The position numbers were made by a program, and so were the translations under genes. Of a stretch of 64,000 nt of DNA, positions 31,954 to 39,580 are shown piece by piece; the first letter of the stretch is position 1; each line of letters begins with the position of its first letter. Source of the stretch: Alienimonas californiensis (GTDB taxonomy: Bacteria > Planctomycetota > Planctomycetia > Planctomycetales > Planctomycetaceae); the NCBI RefSeq assembly GCF_007743815.1, contig NZ_CP036265.1, forward strand, positions 2,429,823-2,493,822, given 5' to 3'. Under the pieces are notes generated by a model, which saw only the letters and a program-made list of their open reading frames with translations, had not been told where the DNA came from and did no database searches.

Positions 31954-32870
31954 GCCAGTTTTCCCCCGAGCAGGGCTCCGACGCCGCGTGGCTCTCCGCC
32001 GGCCGCGGGATGCCGCCGGCGCTATCGTGGGGGTTCTTCACCGACGCCCCGCTGATCGCCCTCGGCGTGGCCCGGGAAGGCGGCCGCACTCTCGCGGCGG
32101 ACGCCGGCGGCGGGCTGTACCTGCTCGACCCGGCCGGCCGCATCGAGCACTTGCAGCGGGGTTTGAAGGACCTGTCGGCGTTGGCGTTCGCGGACTCCGG
32201 CGCCGCGGCGGCGGCGGCCTTCGGGGAGGACGCGCTCGGCTGGATCGAGCCGGATTTGAAGGTGAAGTGGCGGCAGTCGATGCCCGCGGCGATCACCGCC
32301 GTCGCCGTCGACCCGCACGGCCGGCACGCCGCGGTCGCCCTCTCCAACGGCGACGTGACGGTCTACACGAACCGCCGCAAGAAGCTGGCCCGGTTCACCG
32401 CCCTGCGGCCGCTGGATCACCTGCGGTTCCTGACGACCCGCCCGTTGCTGGTGGGCGCCGCCGACCGCGGGCTGATCGCCTCCTACGACCTCCGCGGACG
32501 GCAGGAACTGGACGTGAAAACCTGGGCGAACTGCGGGGACCTCGCCGTGACCGGCGACGGCACGCGGATGGCGGTGGCGGCGTTCAATCTCGGCGTGCAG
32601 CGGTTCGACGGCGCCGGCCGGGTGAAGGACACGCTCTCCACCGGCGGCAGCCCGGCGAAGGTGGCGCTGGCGTTTCGCGGCTGGGGCCCGCTGGCGGTCG
32701 CCACGCTGGAGCGGGAGCTGTACCGCCTGAACGCCGCTGGCGACGTCGACTGGGCCGCCCCGGCCCCCGCCGCGATCGCCGGCCTGGCGCTGGACGCCCC
32801 CGGCCGTCTGATGACCGTCGGCTTCGAGACCGGCCGGGTCGTCCGGCTGGAGTTCTTCACCGGCGGGTGA
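31950..32870 (+). CDS. Beta-propeller (WD40/YVTN-like) protein coupled to the RT
   Basis: This 306-residue protein has no signal peptide, so it is probably cytosolic. It is built of repeated four-strand blades: TLAADAGGGLYLLDPAGRIE, DLSALAFADSGAAAAAAF, AITAVAVDPHGRHAAVALSN followed by GDVTVYT, PLLVGAADRGLIASYDLRGR, DLAVTGDGTRMAVAAFNLGV, PLAVATLERELYRLNAAGDV, GLALDAPGRLMTVGFETGRV. About seven blades can be counted. Its ATG overlaps the TGA of the reverse transcriptase gene (ATGA at 31950-31953), so translation is coupled. The propeller gives a binding platform with no catalytic motif. I infer a sensor or scaffold role for the RT. The exact family is not recognised. Confidence 0.75.
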   Translation: MSQFSPEQGSDAAWLSAGRGMPPALSWGFFTDAPLIALGVAREGGRTLAADAGGGLYLLDPAGRIEHLQRGLKDLSALAFADSGAAAAAAFGEDALGWIEPDLKVKWRQSMPAAITAVAVDPHGRHAAVALSNGDVTVYTNRRKKLARFTALRPLDHLRFLTTRPLLVGAADRGLIASYDLRGRQELDVKTWANCGDLAVTGDGTRMAVAAFNLGVQRFDGAGRVKDTLSTGGSPAKVALAFRGWGPLAVATLERELYRLNAAGDVDWAAPAPAAIAGLALDAPGRLMTVGFETGRVVRLEFFTGG

Positions 32871-32903
32871 GAGAGGGAAGGAAGGTCGCTCTCCTGTGTC
32901 CCC

Positions 32904-32973
32904 CGGTTCGCCGTCGCCGGTAGGCGGCGCGTGTCGGGAAGGGGCCGCGCCGCCTACCGGCGACGGCGAACCG
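32904..32973. repeat. 28-bp perfect inverted repeat (family 2)
   Basis: Arms are 32904-32931 and 32946-32973 with a 14-base loop. The left arm begins CGGTTCGCCGTCGCCGGTAG. It lies 33 bases after the beta-propeller gene and 148 before the OmpA-like gene, with no T-tract. A single arm with 26 of 28 identities occurs inside mfd at 21816-21843, which suggests a dispersed repeat rather than a one-off terminator. Confidence 0.7.
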
Positions 32974-33120
32974 AGACGAGTGCTCCCCCGGCCGCGGCGG
33001 GAGGGAACTTGAATCGCTCTTGCCGATCTCCGCCGCGGCGACCTACATCGGCGAACTGTCCCGCGGGCGAAGCTTCGTGCCCCCGGGATCGGTCCCCCGA
33101 TTCTTGGCGAGAGCCCGGCC

Positions 33121-34086
33121 ATGACGCCCACCGCGACTCCCGCAGACTCCCGCCTGTCTCCCGCCGTGACTCCCGGTCGGGAGTCCCCCCGGCGTTTGCC
33201 CCGCCGCATGCGCTGGGGGCTGGGAGCGTTGCTGATCGCGGCGCTGGTGCCGGTGGGGTGCGACGTGGTGCCGCGGAACCGGCTGGTCGAAACGCGTCAG
33301 ACCGCGGCCGCGTTGCGGGAGGAAGTGCTCACCGCCGAGGCGGAACGCGACTCCCTCGCCGCTCAATACGATTCGGCCGTCGCGATGGCCGAGCAGGAAC
33401 GCGCCGCCCGCCTGGCGGCGGCCCAGGAGCGGGACGCCCTCATGGCCAACGTGGAGATGACGGAGCGCCACGCCGCCAAGTTGCAGGCGGGGCTGGACAT
33501 CGCCAACCGCCGCCTCGAGAACCTCTCCGGCGAACGCGGGGAGTTGCAGGGCAAATACATCAATCTGCTGCGGGACGTCGGCGGCGGGGACAGCCCGCTG
33601 TCCAGCTCCGCCACGGCCCGCTTCGAGGAGTTGGCTTCCCGCTATCCGGACTTCGACTTCGACCCGCTGACCGGCATCAGCAAGTTCGGTCCGCACGTGC
33701 TGTTCGAGAGCGGCAAGGCGGAGCTGAACCCCGGCGCCGTGCCCCTGCTGCGGGAGTTCGCGGAGATCATGTCCTCGCCGGAGGCCAAGGATCTGAACAT
33801 CCTGATCGTCGGCCACACCGACGACGAGCGCATCGCCGGCGGCGCCACCAGGGAGAAGCACCCGACGAACTGGCACCTGTCCACGAACCGGGCGAACGAG
33901 GTCGCCACCACCCTCTCCGCCGCCGGGCTGGCCGAGAGCCGGATGGGCGTCGCCGGGTACAGCAAATATCAGCCGGTCGTCCGCAACCGCGACGACTCCA
34001 ACCGGGCGATGAACCGCCGGGTGGAGATCTACGTTCTCGCGCCGGAAGTGAAGGTCGCCGGGGCGATGTTCCCGACGCGGCTGTGA
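33121..34086 (+). CDS. OmpA-family peptidoglycan-associated lipoprotein
   Basis: This 321-residue protein has a basic n-region, hydrophobic core GLGALLIAALVP and lipobox-like VPVGC with the Cys at residue 47. A coiled coil follows from about 50 to 150 (TRQTAAALREEVLTAEAERDS, AEQERAARLAAAQERDA). The C-terminal OmpA-like domain contains LFESGKAELNPGAVPLLREFAE, ILIVGHTDDERIA, LSTNRANEVATTLSAAGL and NRRVEIYVL. In OmpA domains the Asp and Arg of TDxxR and NRRVE contact peptidoglycan. The intact motif implies wall binding. It probably links an outer or inner membrane to the wall. The long coiled coil acts as a spacer. Confidence 0.88.
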   Translation: MTPTATPADSRLSPAVTPGRESPRRLPRRMRWGLGALLIAALVPVGCDVVPRNRLVETRQTAAALREEVLTAEAERDSLAAQYDSAVAMAEQERAARLAAAQERDALMANVEMTERHAAKLQAGLDIANRRLENLSGERGELQGKYINLLRDVGGGDSPLSSSATARFEELASRYPDFDFDPLTGISKFGPHVLFESGKAELNPGAVPLLREFAEIMSSPEAKDLNILIVGHTDDERIAGGATREKHPTNWHLSTNRANEVATTLSAAGLAESRMGVAGYSKYQPVVRNRDDSNRAMNRRVEIYVLAPEVKVAGAMFPTRL

Positions 34087-34092
34087 GAAGAA

Positions 34093-34174
34093 AAATTTCA
34101 AGGCCAAGAAATCAAGAACCAGGTAAACCCTCACGGTCTTCTGCTTGGTTCTTGAGTTCTTGGTCTTGAAGTTT
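34093..34174. terminator. Long imperfect inverted repeat between convergent genes
   Basis: Arms of 29 bases (34093-34121 and 34146-34174) pair at 26 positions, beginning AAATTTCAAGG on the left and ending TTGAAGTTT on the right. It is strikingly AT-rich for this genome. It sits between the stop of the OmpA-like gene (34086) and the convergent stop of epmA (34180), so a bidirectional terminator is likely. Confidence 0.65.
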
Positions 34175-34179
34175 CGTCG

Positions 34180-35205
34180 CTACGCGACGCCGTGCGGAAA
34201 CGCCACGACCTCCCCCAGCGTCGTCGCTCCGGTGAACAGCATCACGAGGCGGTCGAAGCCGAGGGCCACGCCGCTGCACCGGGGCAGGCCGTGCTCCATC
34301 GCGGCGAGCAATCGGCTCTCCGCCGGCAGCGGTTCGAGCCCGTGGGCGACCCGCAGGCGGTTTTGCCCCGCAATTCGCGAGCGGAGTTCGGCCGGGTCCG
34401 TGAGTTCCTGATAGCCGTTACACAGCTCCACGCCCTCGAGATACAGCTCGAACCGCTCCGCGACCGGCGGGCGGCCGGGGTCCGTGCGGACCGTCGCCAG
34501 CGCCGCCTGCGACGCCGGATAGTCGCAGAGGAAACAGGGGCCGCCGGTGTCTTCGCCCCCTAGCCGCGGCTCGATCAATTCGGCGATCAGGACGTTTAAG
34601 AGCCCGTCGCGGTCCCCCCCAATCCCGCCCGGCAGCGCCACGTCCCGGTCGTGGGCGAGGGCGAGGAGATCCGCGGCGGTCAGCTCCAACACCGGCGTCC
34701 CGGCGAAGCGGGCGAAGGCGTCGTCGTAGGTGAGAAGGAGGAAGGGGGAGGGCGGAAGGCGGATGGGATCGTCACCGACGCCGTCCAGAGCTCGCATGAG
34801 GTCTTCCGTCACCCGGACCTGATCGCGCCAGGAATCCCGGCCGTCGCCGACGCCGTACCATTCGGCCATGGTGAACTCCGGGTTGTGGCGGGCGCCGATC
34901 TCGCCGTCGCGGAAGACCCGGGAGAGGTTCCACACGCTGCCGTACCCGGCGGCGACCAGCCGTTTGAGATGGAACTCCGGCGAGGTTTGCAGGAACCGCC
35001 CTTCATACCGCTCCCGCTGCGTTGGGTCGGGATGAATGCGGGTCCGGAGCGGTGCAATATGAGCGTCGACGACCACGTCGGCGCTGAGCGCCGGCGTCTC
35101 CACCTCGAGATAATCACGCTCCGCAAAGAACGCCCGCAGCCGGGCCGTCAGGGCGGCTCGCGTGCGGAGGGCGGCGAGCGTCGCGGTGGGGCGGAAGTCG
35201 GTCAA
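34180..35205 (-). CDS. epmA: EF-P beta-lysylation protein EpmA (GenX/PoxA-type)
   Basis: This 341-residue class II lysyl-tRNA synthetase-like enzyme lacks the anticodon-binding domain. It transfers (R)-beta-lysine to a Lys of elongation factor P. It aligns along its whole length with E. coli EpmA: LRAFFAERDYLEVETPALS, LQTSPEFHLKRLVAAGYGSVW, RVFRDGEIGARHNPEFTMAEWY (motif 2), FELYLEGVELCNGYQELTD and CSGVALGFDRLVMLFTG (motif 3). No ATG or GTG precedes the conserved start. A TTG at 35205 overlaps the stop of the upstream gene (TGA 35204-35202), which fits translational coupling. EpmB (the aminomutase) and efp are not in the window. Confidence 0.93.
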   Translation of the reverse strand: MTDFRPTATLAALRTRAALTARLRAFFAERDYLEVETPALSADVVVDAHIAPLRTRIHPDPTQRERYEGRFLQTSPEFHLKRLVAAGYGSVWNLSRVFRDGEIGARHNPEFTMAEWYGVGDGRDSWRDQVRVTEDLMRALDGVGDDPIRLPPSPFLLLTYDDAFARFAGTPVLELTAADLLALAHDRDVALPGGIGGDRDGLLNVLIAELIEPRLGGEDTGGPCFLCDYPASQAALATVRTDPGRPPVAERFELYLEGVELCNGYQELTDPAELRSRIAGQNRLRVAHGLEPLPAESRLLAAMEHGLPRCSGVALGFDRLVMLFTGATTLGEVVAFPHGVA

Positions 35206-36050
35206 TTCGTCGGGGCGTCCGGGGCGACGGCGATGCGGGGGACGGGGTTTTCGGCGAGCCAGTCCCGCATCGTGAGCAGGCCGTCGAGGGTCTGCCAGAC
35301 GGCGGGGAAGTCGGCGCCGGCCTCGCGGACGAGCTGCTTCAGGGCGGAGAGGTCCGCGAGGGCCGTCCGGGCGGACGTCAGCTCGGCCGCGGCTGCGTTC
35401 GCCTCGGCGCCGACGGCCTCCGCCTCCTCCACCAGCCCCCGGGCGGAGTCGCGGGCGGAGTCCCAGGCGGCCCGGGCGGCGGCGAAGGCGGCGGCCTGCT
35501 CGGACATCAGGGAGGCGTGGGCGGCGACCGCCTCCCGGGCCGCGGCGGACTGCTCGCCGGTGGCGGCGACCGCCGTCAGCACGGCGCCGGCCTCGGTTGC
35601 GGCGTCGCGGGCGGCCCGGGTTCCCTCCAGCGCGTCGGCGGTGGCGGCGGCGACGGTCTGGGCGTGTAGAGCGGTCTCCTTCGCCTCGGTCAGAGCCGTC
35701 TCGGAGTGCTCCCGCAAGCGGGCGGCCTGGGCGAGGGCCGCGTTCGCCTCCCGCCAGGCGCCGTCCGCCTCCTTCACCGCGGTCCGCTGCGTGCGGAGGT
35801 CCTCCAGCAGCGAGGCGACCTGATCGCTGCGCCCGCCGGCCGCGGTGAGGCTGTCGGCGGCCCGGCGGACCTCGGCCACGTCCTTCTTCAAGGCGTACAG
35901 GTCGGCCCGGACGGCCCGGCCGGCGGTGAACTGCCCGACCGCCATGCCGCAGGCCAACCCGAACGCCAGCATGAACCACGCCGTCCCGGAGGGGGCGAGA
36001 GAGCGGGGCGGGGCGTCGGCGGCGACGGGTTGGGCGGCGGCGGAACGCAT
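35202..36050 (-). CDS. Membrane-anchored Ala-rich coiled-coil protein
   Basis: This 282-residue protein has an N-terminal tail, one membrane helix near 24-44 (AWFMLAFGLACGMAVGQFTAG), then an Ala/Glu-rich region that should form one long alpha-helical rod (DLYALKKDVAEVRRAADSLT through ELTSARTALADLSALKQLV). A short globular end follows (WQTLDGLLTMRDWLAENPVP). There are no enzymatic motifs. It is upstream of and overlaps epmA, but I see no functional link. The composition is Ala-rich enough that the coiled-coil call rests on heptad-like spacing only. Confidence 0.6.
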   Translation of the reverse strand: MRSAAAQPVAADAPPRSLAPSGTAWFMLAFGLACGMAVGQFTAGRAVRADLYALKKDVAEVRRAADSLTAAGGRSDQVASLLEDLRTQRTAVKEADGAWREANAALAQAARLREHSETALTEAKETALHAQTVAAATADALEGTRAARDAATEAGAVLTAVAATGEQSAAAREAVAAHASLMSEQAAAFAAARAAWDSARDSARGLVEEAEAVGAEANAAAAELTSARTALADLSALKQLVREAGADFPAVWQTLDGLLTMRDWLAENPVPRIAVAPDAPTN

Positions 36051-36278
36051 GACGAATCGGGCGGCGGGGGGCGGGGGCGGCCGACGGGCGGTGCGGCCGG
36101 TGAGGGTCGGTCGGGCGCCGGTCGCGGGATTCGGGCGAAAGGGGCCGGTCGGGCGAACTTGGCCGTGGCACGGCGGGTTTGACGATCCGTACGGTCAGGT
36201 CGGCCGCGGGAGATTGGATGAAGTCGCGGCGGGTCCCGCTCTCCGTTCACCACCCGTCCTCAAGCCCCCTCGCCGGCC

Positions 36279-36797
36279 GTGCGTTTCGCCCTCCCGCTCC
36301 TCGCCGCGGCCCTGCTGACGCTCGGCGACCCGGCGACCGCCGCCGCGCAGGGGCCCGGCTTTGGCCAAGGGCCCGGTTTCGGTCATGGGCCGGGCGGCGG
36401 GGGGTATCGCTCGCCGTTCCCGCCGGCGGCATGGGGACCGCCGGGGCCGGGGTTCGCTCCGCCCGGTTGGGGTGCGCCTCCGCCGGCGTACGGTCCGCCG
36501 GGCTGGGGAGGGCCGCCGCCCGGGATCTTCCCGCCGCCGGCGCCGGTTCTCCCGCCGCCCGCGGCGCCGCCGTACGTGCCGACGGGGCAGGCGGAGATCG
36601 CCCGGCCGGACCCGTTCGGCCCGCCGGTGCGGATCGAGCCGCGGGCGAAGGAGACGAGCGTCGGCGGCGTGACGGCCCGGCGGTACGACTATTCCTTCGA
36701 CGTCTTCCCGCTGCCGACGTCCGGCGGATTCCCCGGGACGCCGCCGGACCCGGGCTGGAACGGGGACTGGCCGGCGGACAACGGGGCGGCCTGGTAG
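36279..36797 (+). CDS. Exported Pro/Gly-rich protein
   Basis: This 172-residue protein starts at GTG 36279 with a clear signal peptide (MRFALPLLAAALLTLGDPATAAAQ). The middle is a low-complexity run with repeats such as GPGFGQGPGFGHGPGGGG and GWGAPPPAYGPPGWGGPPPG, and no aromatic core. The C-terminal part is more ordered (EIARPDPFGPPVRIEPRA, VTARRYDYSFDVFPLP). I recognise no family. Gly/Pro/aromatic repeats are typical of surface or matrix proteins. A GGCGCC-flanked hairpin follows near 36815-36840. Confidence 0.5.
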   Translation: MRFALPLLAAALLTLGDPATAAAQGPGFGQGPGFGHGPGGGGYRSPFPPAAWGPPGPGFAPPGWGAPPPAYGPPGWGGPPPGIFPPPAPVLPPPAAPPYVPTGQAEIARPDPFGPPVRIEPRAKETSVGGVTARRYDYSFDVFPLPTSGGFPGTPPDPGWNGDWPADNGAAW

Positions 36798-36949
36798 CGC
36801 CGTCGGTCGCCGGCGCCCCCGGGGGACCCGCCGGGCGCCGTTGGTTGGACCGGGGTGGGGGCGACGTTATCTTCAGCGGACGTTCCCGCGTCCCGGGCCG
36901 GACCGCGTCCGGCCGGCGCCCGTAATCCTCGCCCCCCGGTTCCGACCCC

Positions 36950-37438
36950 GTGCGTTTCAACCTCATCGACCGGGTCACGGCGGTGCGGCCGGGGGAGAGC
37001 ATCACGGGCGTCAAGGCGCTGACCCGGGCCGAGGAGTACCTCGGCGATCACTTCCCGGGGTTCGCCGTGATGCCCGGGGTGCTGATGGTGGAGTCCATGG
37101 TGCAGGCCTCCGCCTGGCTGCTGCGGATCACCGACGACTTCTCCCACGCCAACATCACGCTGGCGGAGGCGAAGGCGGTGAAGTTCAACTCGTTCATCAC
37201 CCCGGGCCAGACGCTGAACGTCACCGCGGAGATTCACAAGCGGGACGGCGATCGCACCACGTTCAAGACCTCCGGCTCCCGCGACGGGGTGACCTGCGTC
37301 TCGGCGCGGCTGACGCTGCTGTGCGAGAACCGGGCCGACCGCCCCGGCGCCCCGTCCGACGCCGCCGCCAAAGACGCGAGCCTCCGCGACTGGTATCGTC
37401 GGGCCTGGGCGGAAGTCTACGCCCCCAACGCGCGGTAG
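36950..37438 (+). CDS. FabZ-like 3-hydroxyacyl-ACP dehydratase
   Basis: This 162-residue hot-dog-fold enzyme removes water from 3-hydroxyacyl-ACP in fatty-acid elongation. The catalytic motif DHFPGFAVMPGVLMVESMVQ places His at 34 and Glu at 48, as in FabZ. The start is GTG 36950. It is the first gene of a FabZ-FabG-ACP-FabZ run in which no ketosynthase is seen, so the pathway needs a condensing enzyme encoded elsewhere. Compared with FabZ (about 150 residues) it has an extra C-terminal tail (SLRDWYRRAWAEVYAPNAR). Confidence 0.88.
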   Translation: MRFNLIDRVTAVRPGESITGVKALTRAEEYLGDHFPGFAVMPGVLMVESMVQASAWLLRITDDFSHANITLAEAKAVKFNSFITPGQTLNVTAEIHKRDGDRTTFKTSGSRDGVTCVSARLTLLCENRADRPGAPSDAAAKDASLRDWYRRAWAEVYAPNAR

Positions 37439-37538
37439 CCCGCCGCCCCGGCGCCTCAGGCGTCGCTCCCCGTCCCGCTCTCTTTCGTTTGCCCCCTGTC
37501 CGCCCGGTTTTCCGCCCGGCGTTCGACGGACCGCCCCC

Positions 37539-38324
37539 ATGGCTGATTCTTCCGCTTCGCCCTTCCCCCCCAAGCCCTTCGAGGGCCGCACCGCGCTGGT
37601 GACCGGCGGCAGCCGGGGCATCGGCCGGGCCTGTGCGGAGATGCTCGCCGCCGGCGGGGCGAAGGTGGGCGTCGTCTACGCCGGCAACACCGCCGCCGCC
37701 GAGGAGACCGTCGCCGCGATTCAGGCCGCCGGCGGGCAGGCCGAGGCGATCCAGTGCGACGTGACGAATCACGAGGCCGCCGCGGAACTTGTCAAGAAGG
37801 TCGTCGAGGACTGGGGGCAGCTCGACATCCTGGTCAACAACGCCGGCATTATCCGCGACGGGCTGTTCGCCACGATGAGCCCCGAGAACTGGGGTGCGGT
37901 GATCGAGACCAACCTGACCGGCGTCTACAACTTCTGTCACGCGGCGATCATGCCGATGATGCGCGCCCGCTACGGCCGCATTATCAACATGAGCAGCGTC
38001 GCGGCCCACTACTCCAACCCCGGGCAGGCGAACTACGCCGCCAGCAAGGGCGGGATCGAGGGGCTGACCCGCTGTCTGGCCACGGAGATCGCCAAGCGGG
38101 GCGTCACGGTGAACGCCGTCGCCCCCGGCTTCGTGCAGACGGACATGACCGAGGCCGTCCGCAACGCAGCCGGCGATATCATCACCAAGGCGATCCCCCG
38201 CAAGCGGTTGGGCAAGCCGGAGGACATCGCCCGGGCCGTCTGCTTCCTCGCCGACGAACGCAGCGATTACATCACCGGCCAAACCGTCACCGTCGACGGC
38301 GGGCTGACCCTCGGCGGCATGTGA
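37539..38324 (+). CDS. fabG: 3-oxoacyl-ACP reductase FabG
   Basis: This 261-residue short-chain dehydrogenase reduces 3-oxoacyl-ACP with NADPH. The nucleotide-binding loop is TGGSRGIGR at 22-30, the NNAG motif is in DILVNNAGI, and the catalytic residues are Ser in MSSVAAH and Tyr/Lys in YAASKGG. The C-terminal PGFVQTDMTEAV and ITGQTVTVDGGLTLGGM segments are typical of FabG. It lies between the first FabZ-like gene and the acyl carrier protein gene on the same strand. The start ATG at 37539 gives a 14-residue leader before the Rossmann fold. Confidence 0.93.
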   Translation: MADSSASPFPPKPFEGRTALVTGGSRGIGRACAEMLAAGGAKVGVVYAGNTAAAEETVAAIQAAGGQAEAIQCDVTNHEAAAELVKKVVEDWGQLDILVNNAGIIRDGLFATMSPENWGAVIETNLTGVYNFCHAAIMPMMRARYGRIINMSSVAAHYSNPGQANYAASKGGIEGLTRCLATEIAKRGVTVNAVAPGFVQTDMTEAVRNAAGDIITKAIPRKRLGKPEDIARAVCFLADERSDYITGQTVTVDGGLTLGGM

Positions 38325-38549
38325 CGGCGGCGATCCGTCCGGCCCCGTCCCGGCCCCGCGGCGCCCGCCGCCCGGCCCGGGTCGCCTAGGAACGACCCCG
38401 AACGATCCGGAACGGCAGGCGGGGTAGGCCGTCGGCGACTGTGCCGCTAAACTTCCGCTCCCCGCGGGTTCCGGCCCCGCGCTTCAACCTCAGATTCCCT
38501 CAACCCGGCCCGCCCGCGGCGGTCACGGACAGACCACGGACCCGAACCG

Positions 38550-38942
38550 ATGCCGATGACCCGCGACGAAATCTTCGCCAAGGTCTCCGACCGCCTTCAG
38601 GACGCGCTGGGCGTCGACGAGGACGAAGTCACCCCCGAAGCGACCCTCACCGGCGACCTGGGGGCGGAGTCGATCGACTTCCTCGATATTGTGTTCCGCC
38701 TCGAGAAGGCGTTCGGGATCAAGATCCCCCGCGGGGAGCTGTTCCCGGAGAGCCTCACCGCCGCCGACAGCAACTTCGTGCAGGACGGCGTCGTCACCGA
38801 GCAGGGCCTCGCCGAGCTGCGGACCAAGATGCCCCACGCGGACATCGACTCCTTTGCCGACGATCCCAAGGTCGAGAACATCCCGGAATTGTTCACCGTC
38901 AACATGATCGTGAACTTCCTGGACGCCCGGGTGAACGGCTGA
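38550..38942 (+). CDS. Acyl carrier protein, long form
   Basis: This 130-residue protein carries the phosphopantetheine site GAESIDFLDIVFRLEKAFG, with the attachment Ser at 41. E. coli AcpP has 78 residues. Here an extra 50 residues follow the third helix region (VVTEQGLAELRTKMPHADID, then ENIPELFTVNMIVNFLDARV). Two ATGs (38550 and 38556) are possible starts. It should carry acyl intermediates for the neighbouring FabZ and FabG enzymes. The tail might be a docking element for a dedicated partner, which is inference. A hairpin at 38981 follows. Confidence 0.88.
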   Translation: MPMTRDEIFAKVSDRLQDALGVDEDEVTPEATLTGDLGAESIDFLDIVFRLEKAFGIKIPRGELFPESLTAADSNFVQDGVVTEQGLAELRTKMPHADIDSFADDPKVENIPELFTVNMIVNFLDARVNG

Positions 38943-38980
38943 ACGCCGTTCGCTGAGCCCGTTCGGCCCCGGTTTCCCCC

Positions 38981-39010
38981 GCCCGGCCCCGCGTGACGGC
39001 GGGGCCGGGC
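38981..39010 (+). terminator. Hairpin between the ACP and second dehydratase genes
   Basis: A 12-bp perfect stem GCCCGGCCCCGC (38981-38992) pairs with 38999-39010 around a 6-base loop, followed by TTCGTTATG. It may reduce read-through into the second FabZ-like gene, which starts only 16 bases later, or be part of its leader. Confidence 0.55.
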
Positions 39011-39026
39011 TTCGTTATGGTGCGGC

Positions 39027-39497
39027 ATGCGCTGGATCTGGATTGATCGCTTCGAAGAACTCGTCCGCGGCGAACGCGCGTCGGCGATCAAGTGCGTCTC
39101 CCGCGGCGAGGCGCACCTTACGGATCACTTCGAAGGCGACCCGCAGTTGCCGGCGTCGCTGATGATCGAGGGGATGGCCCAGACCGCCGGCATCCTGCTG
39201 GGCCAAACCACGGACTTCAAACACCTGGTCGTCCTCGCCAAGGTGCCCCGGGCGGTCTTTCACCGCATCGCCTATCCCGGCGACGTGGTGCGGTACGAAG
39301 CCGTCATTCAGACCCTGGGCGACCAGGGCGGCAGCTGCGAGGTGACCGCCACCCTCGCCAACGGCCCGGAGTCCGGCGCCGCCGTCGCCGAGGCCGAAAT
39401 CCTCTTCGCCCACCTGGACCCGGACGACCCGGACTACAAAGGGGCGAATCAACGCAACTTCGTCTTCACCAGCAACCTGTTGCAGGTGATGGAGTAG
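39027..39497 (+). CDS. Second FabZ-like hydroxyacyl-ACP dehydratase
   Basis: This 156-residue hot-dog protein keeps the catalytic pair at the same positions as the first dehydratase (His34 in TDHFEGDPQLPASLMIEG and Glu48). The loop PGFAVMPG is replaced by EGDPQLPA, so the substrate pocket entrance differs. The strand VVLAKVPRAVFHRIAYPGDVVRYE fits the FabZ fold. It could act on a different chain length or be a heteromeric partner of the first. The start is ATG 39027. Confidence 0.8.
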   Translation: MRWIWIDRFEELVRGERASAIKCVSRGEAHLTDHFEGDPQLPASLMIEGMAQTAGILLGQTTDFKHLVVLAKVPRAVFHRIAYPGDVVRYEAVIQTLGDQGGSCEVTATLANGPESGAAVAEAEILFAHLDPDDPDYKGANQRNFVFTSNLLQVME

Positions 39498-39580
39498 GCG
39501 ACCGGCCGGCGGTCCCCTGACGGCCGCCCGCCCGCGGTTATGCTGTGCGGATCGTCGCCCCGAACAGGTCCGCCCCCCGC

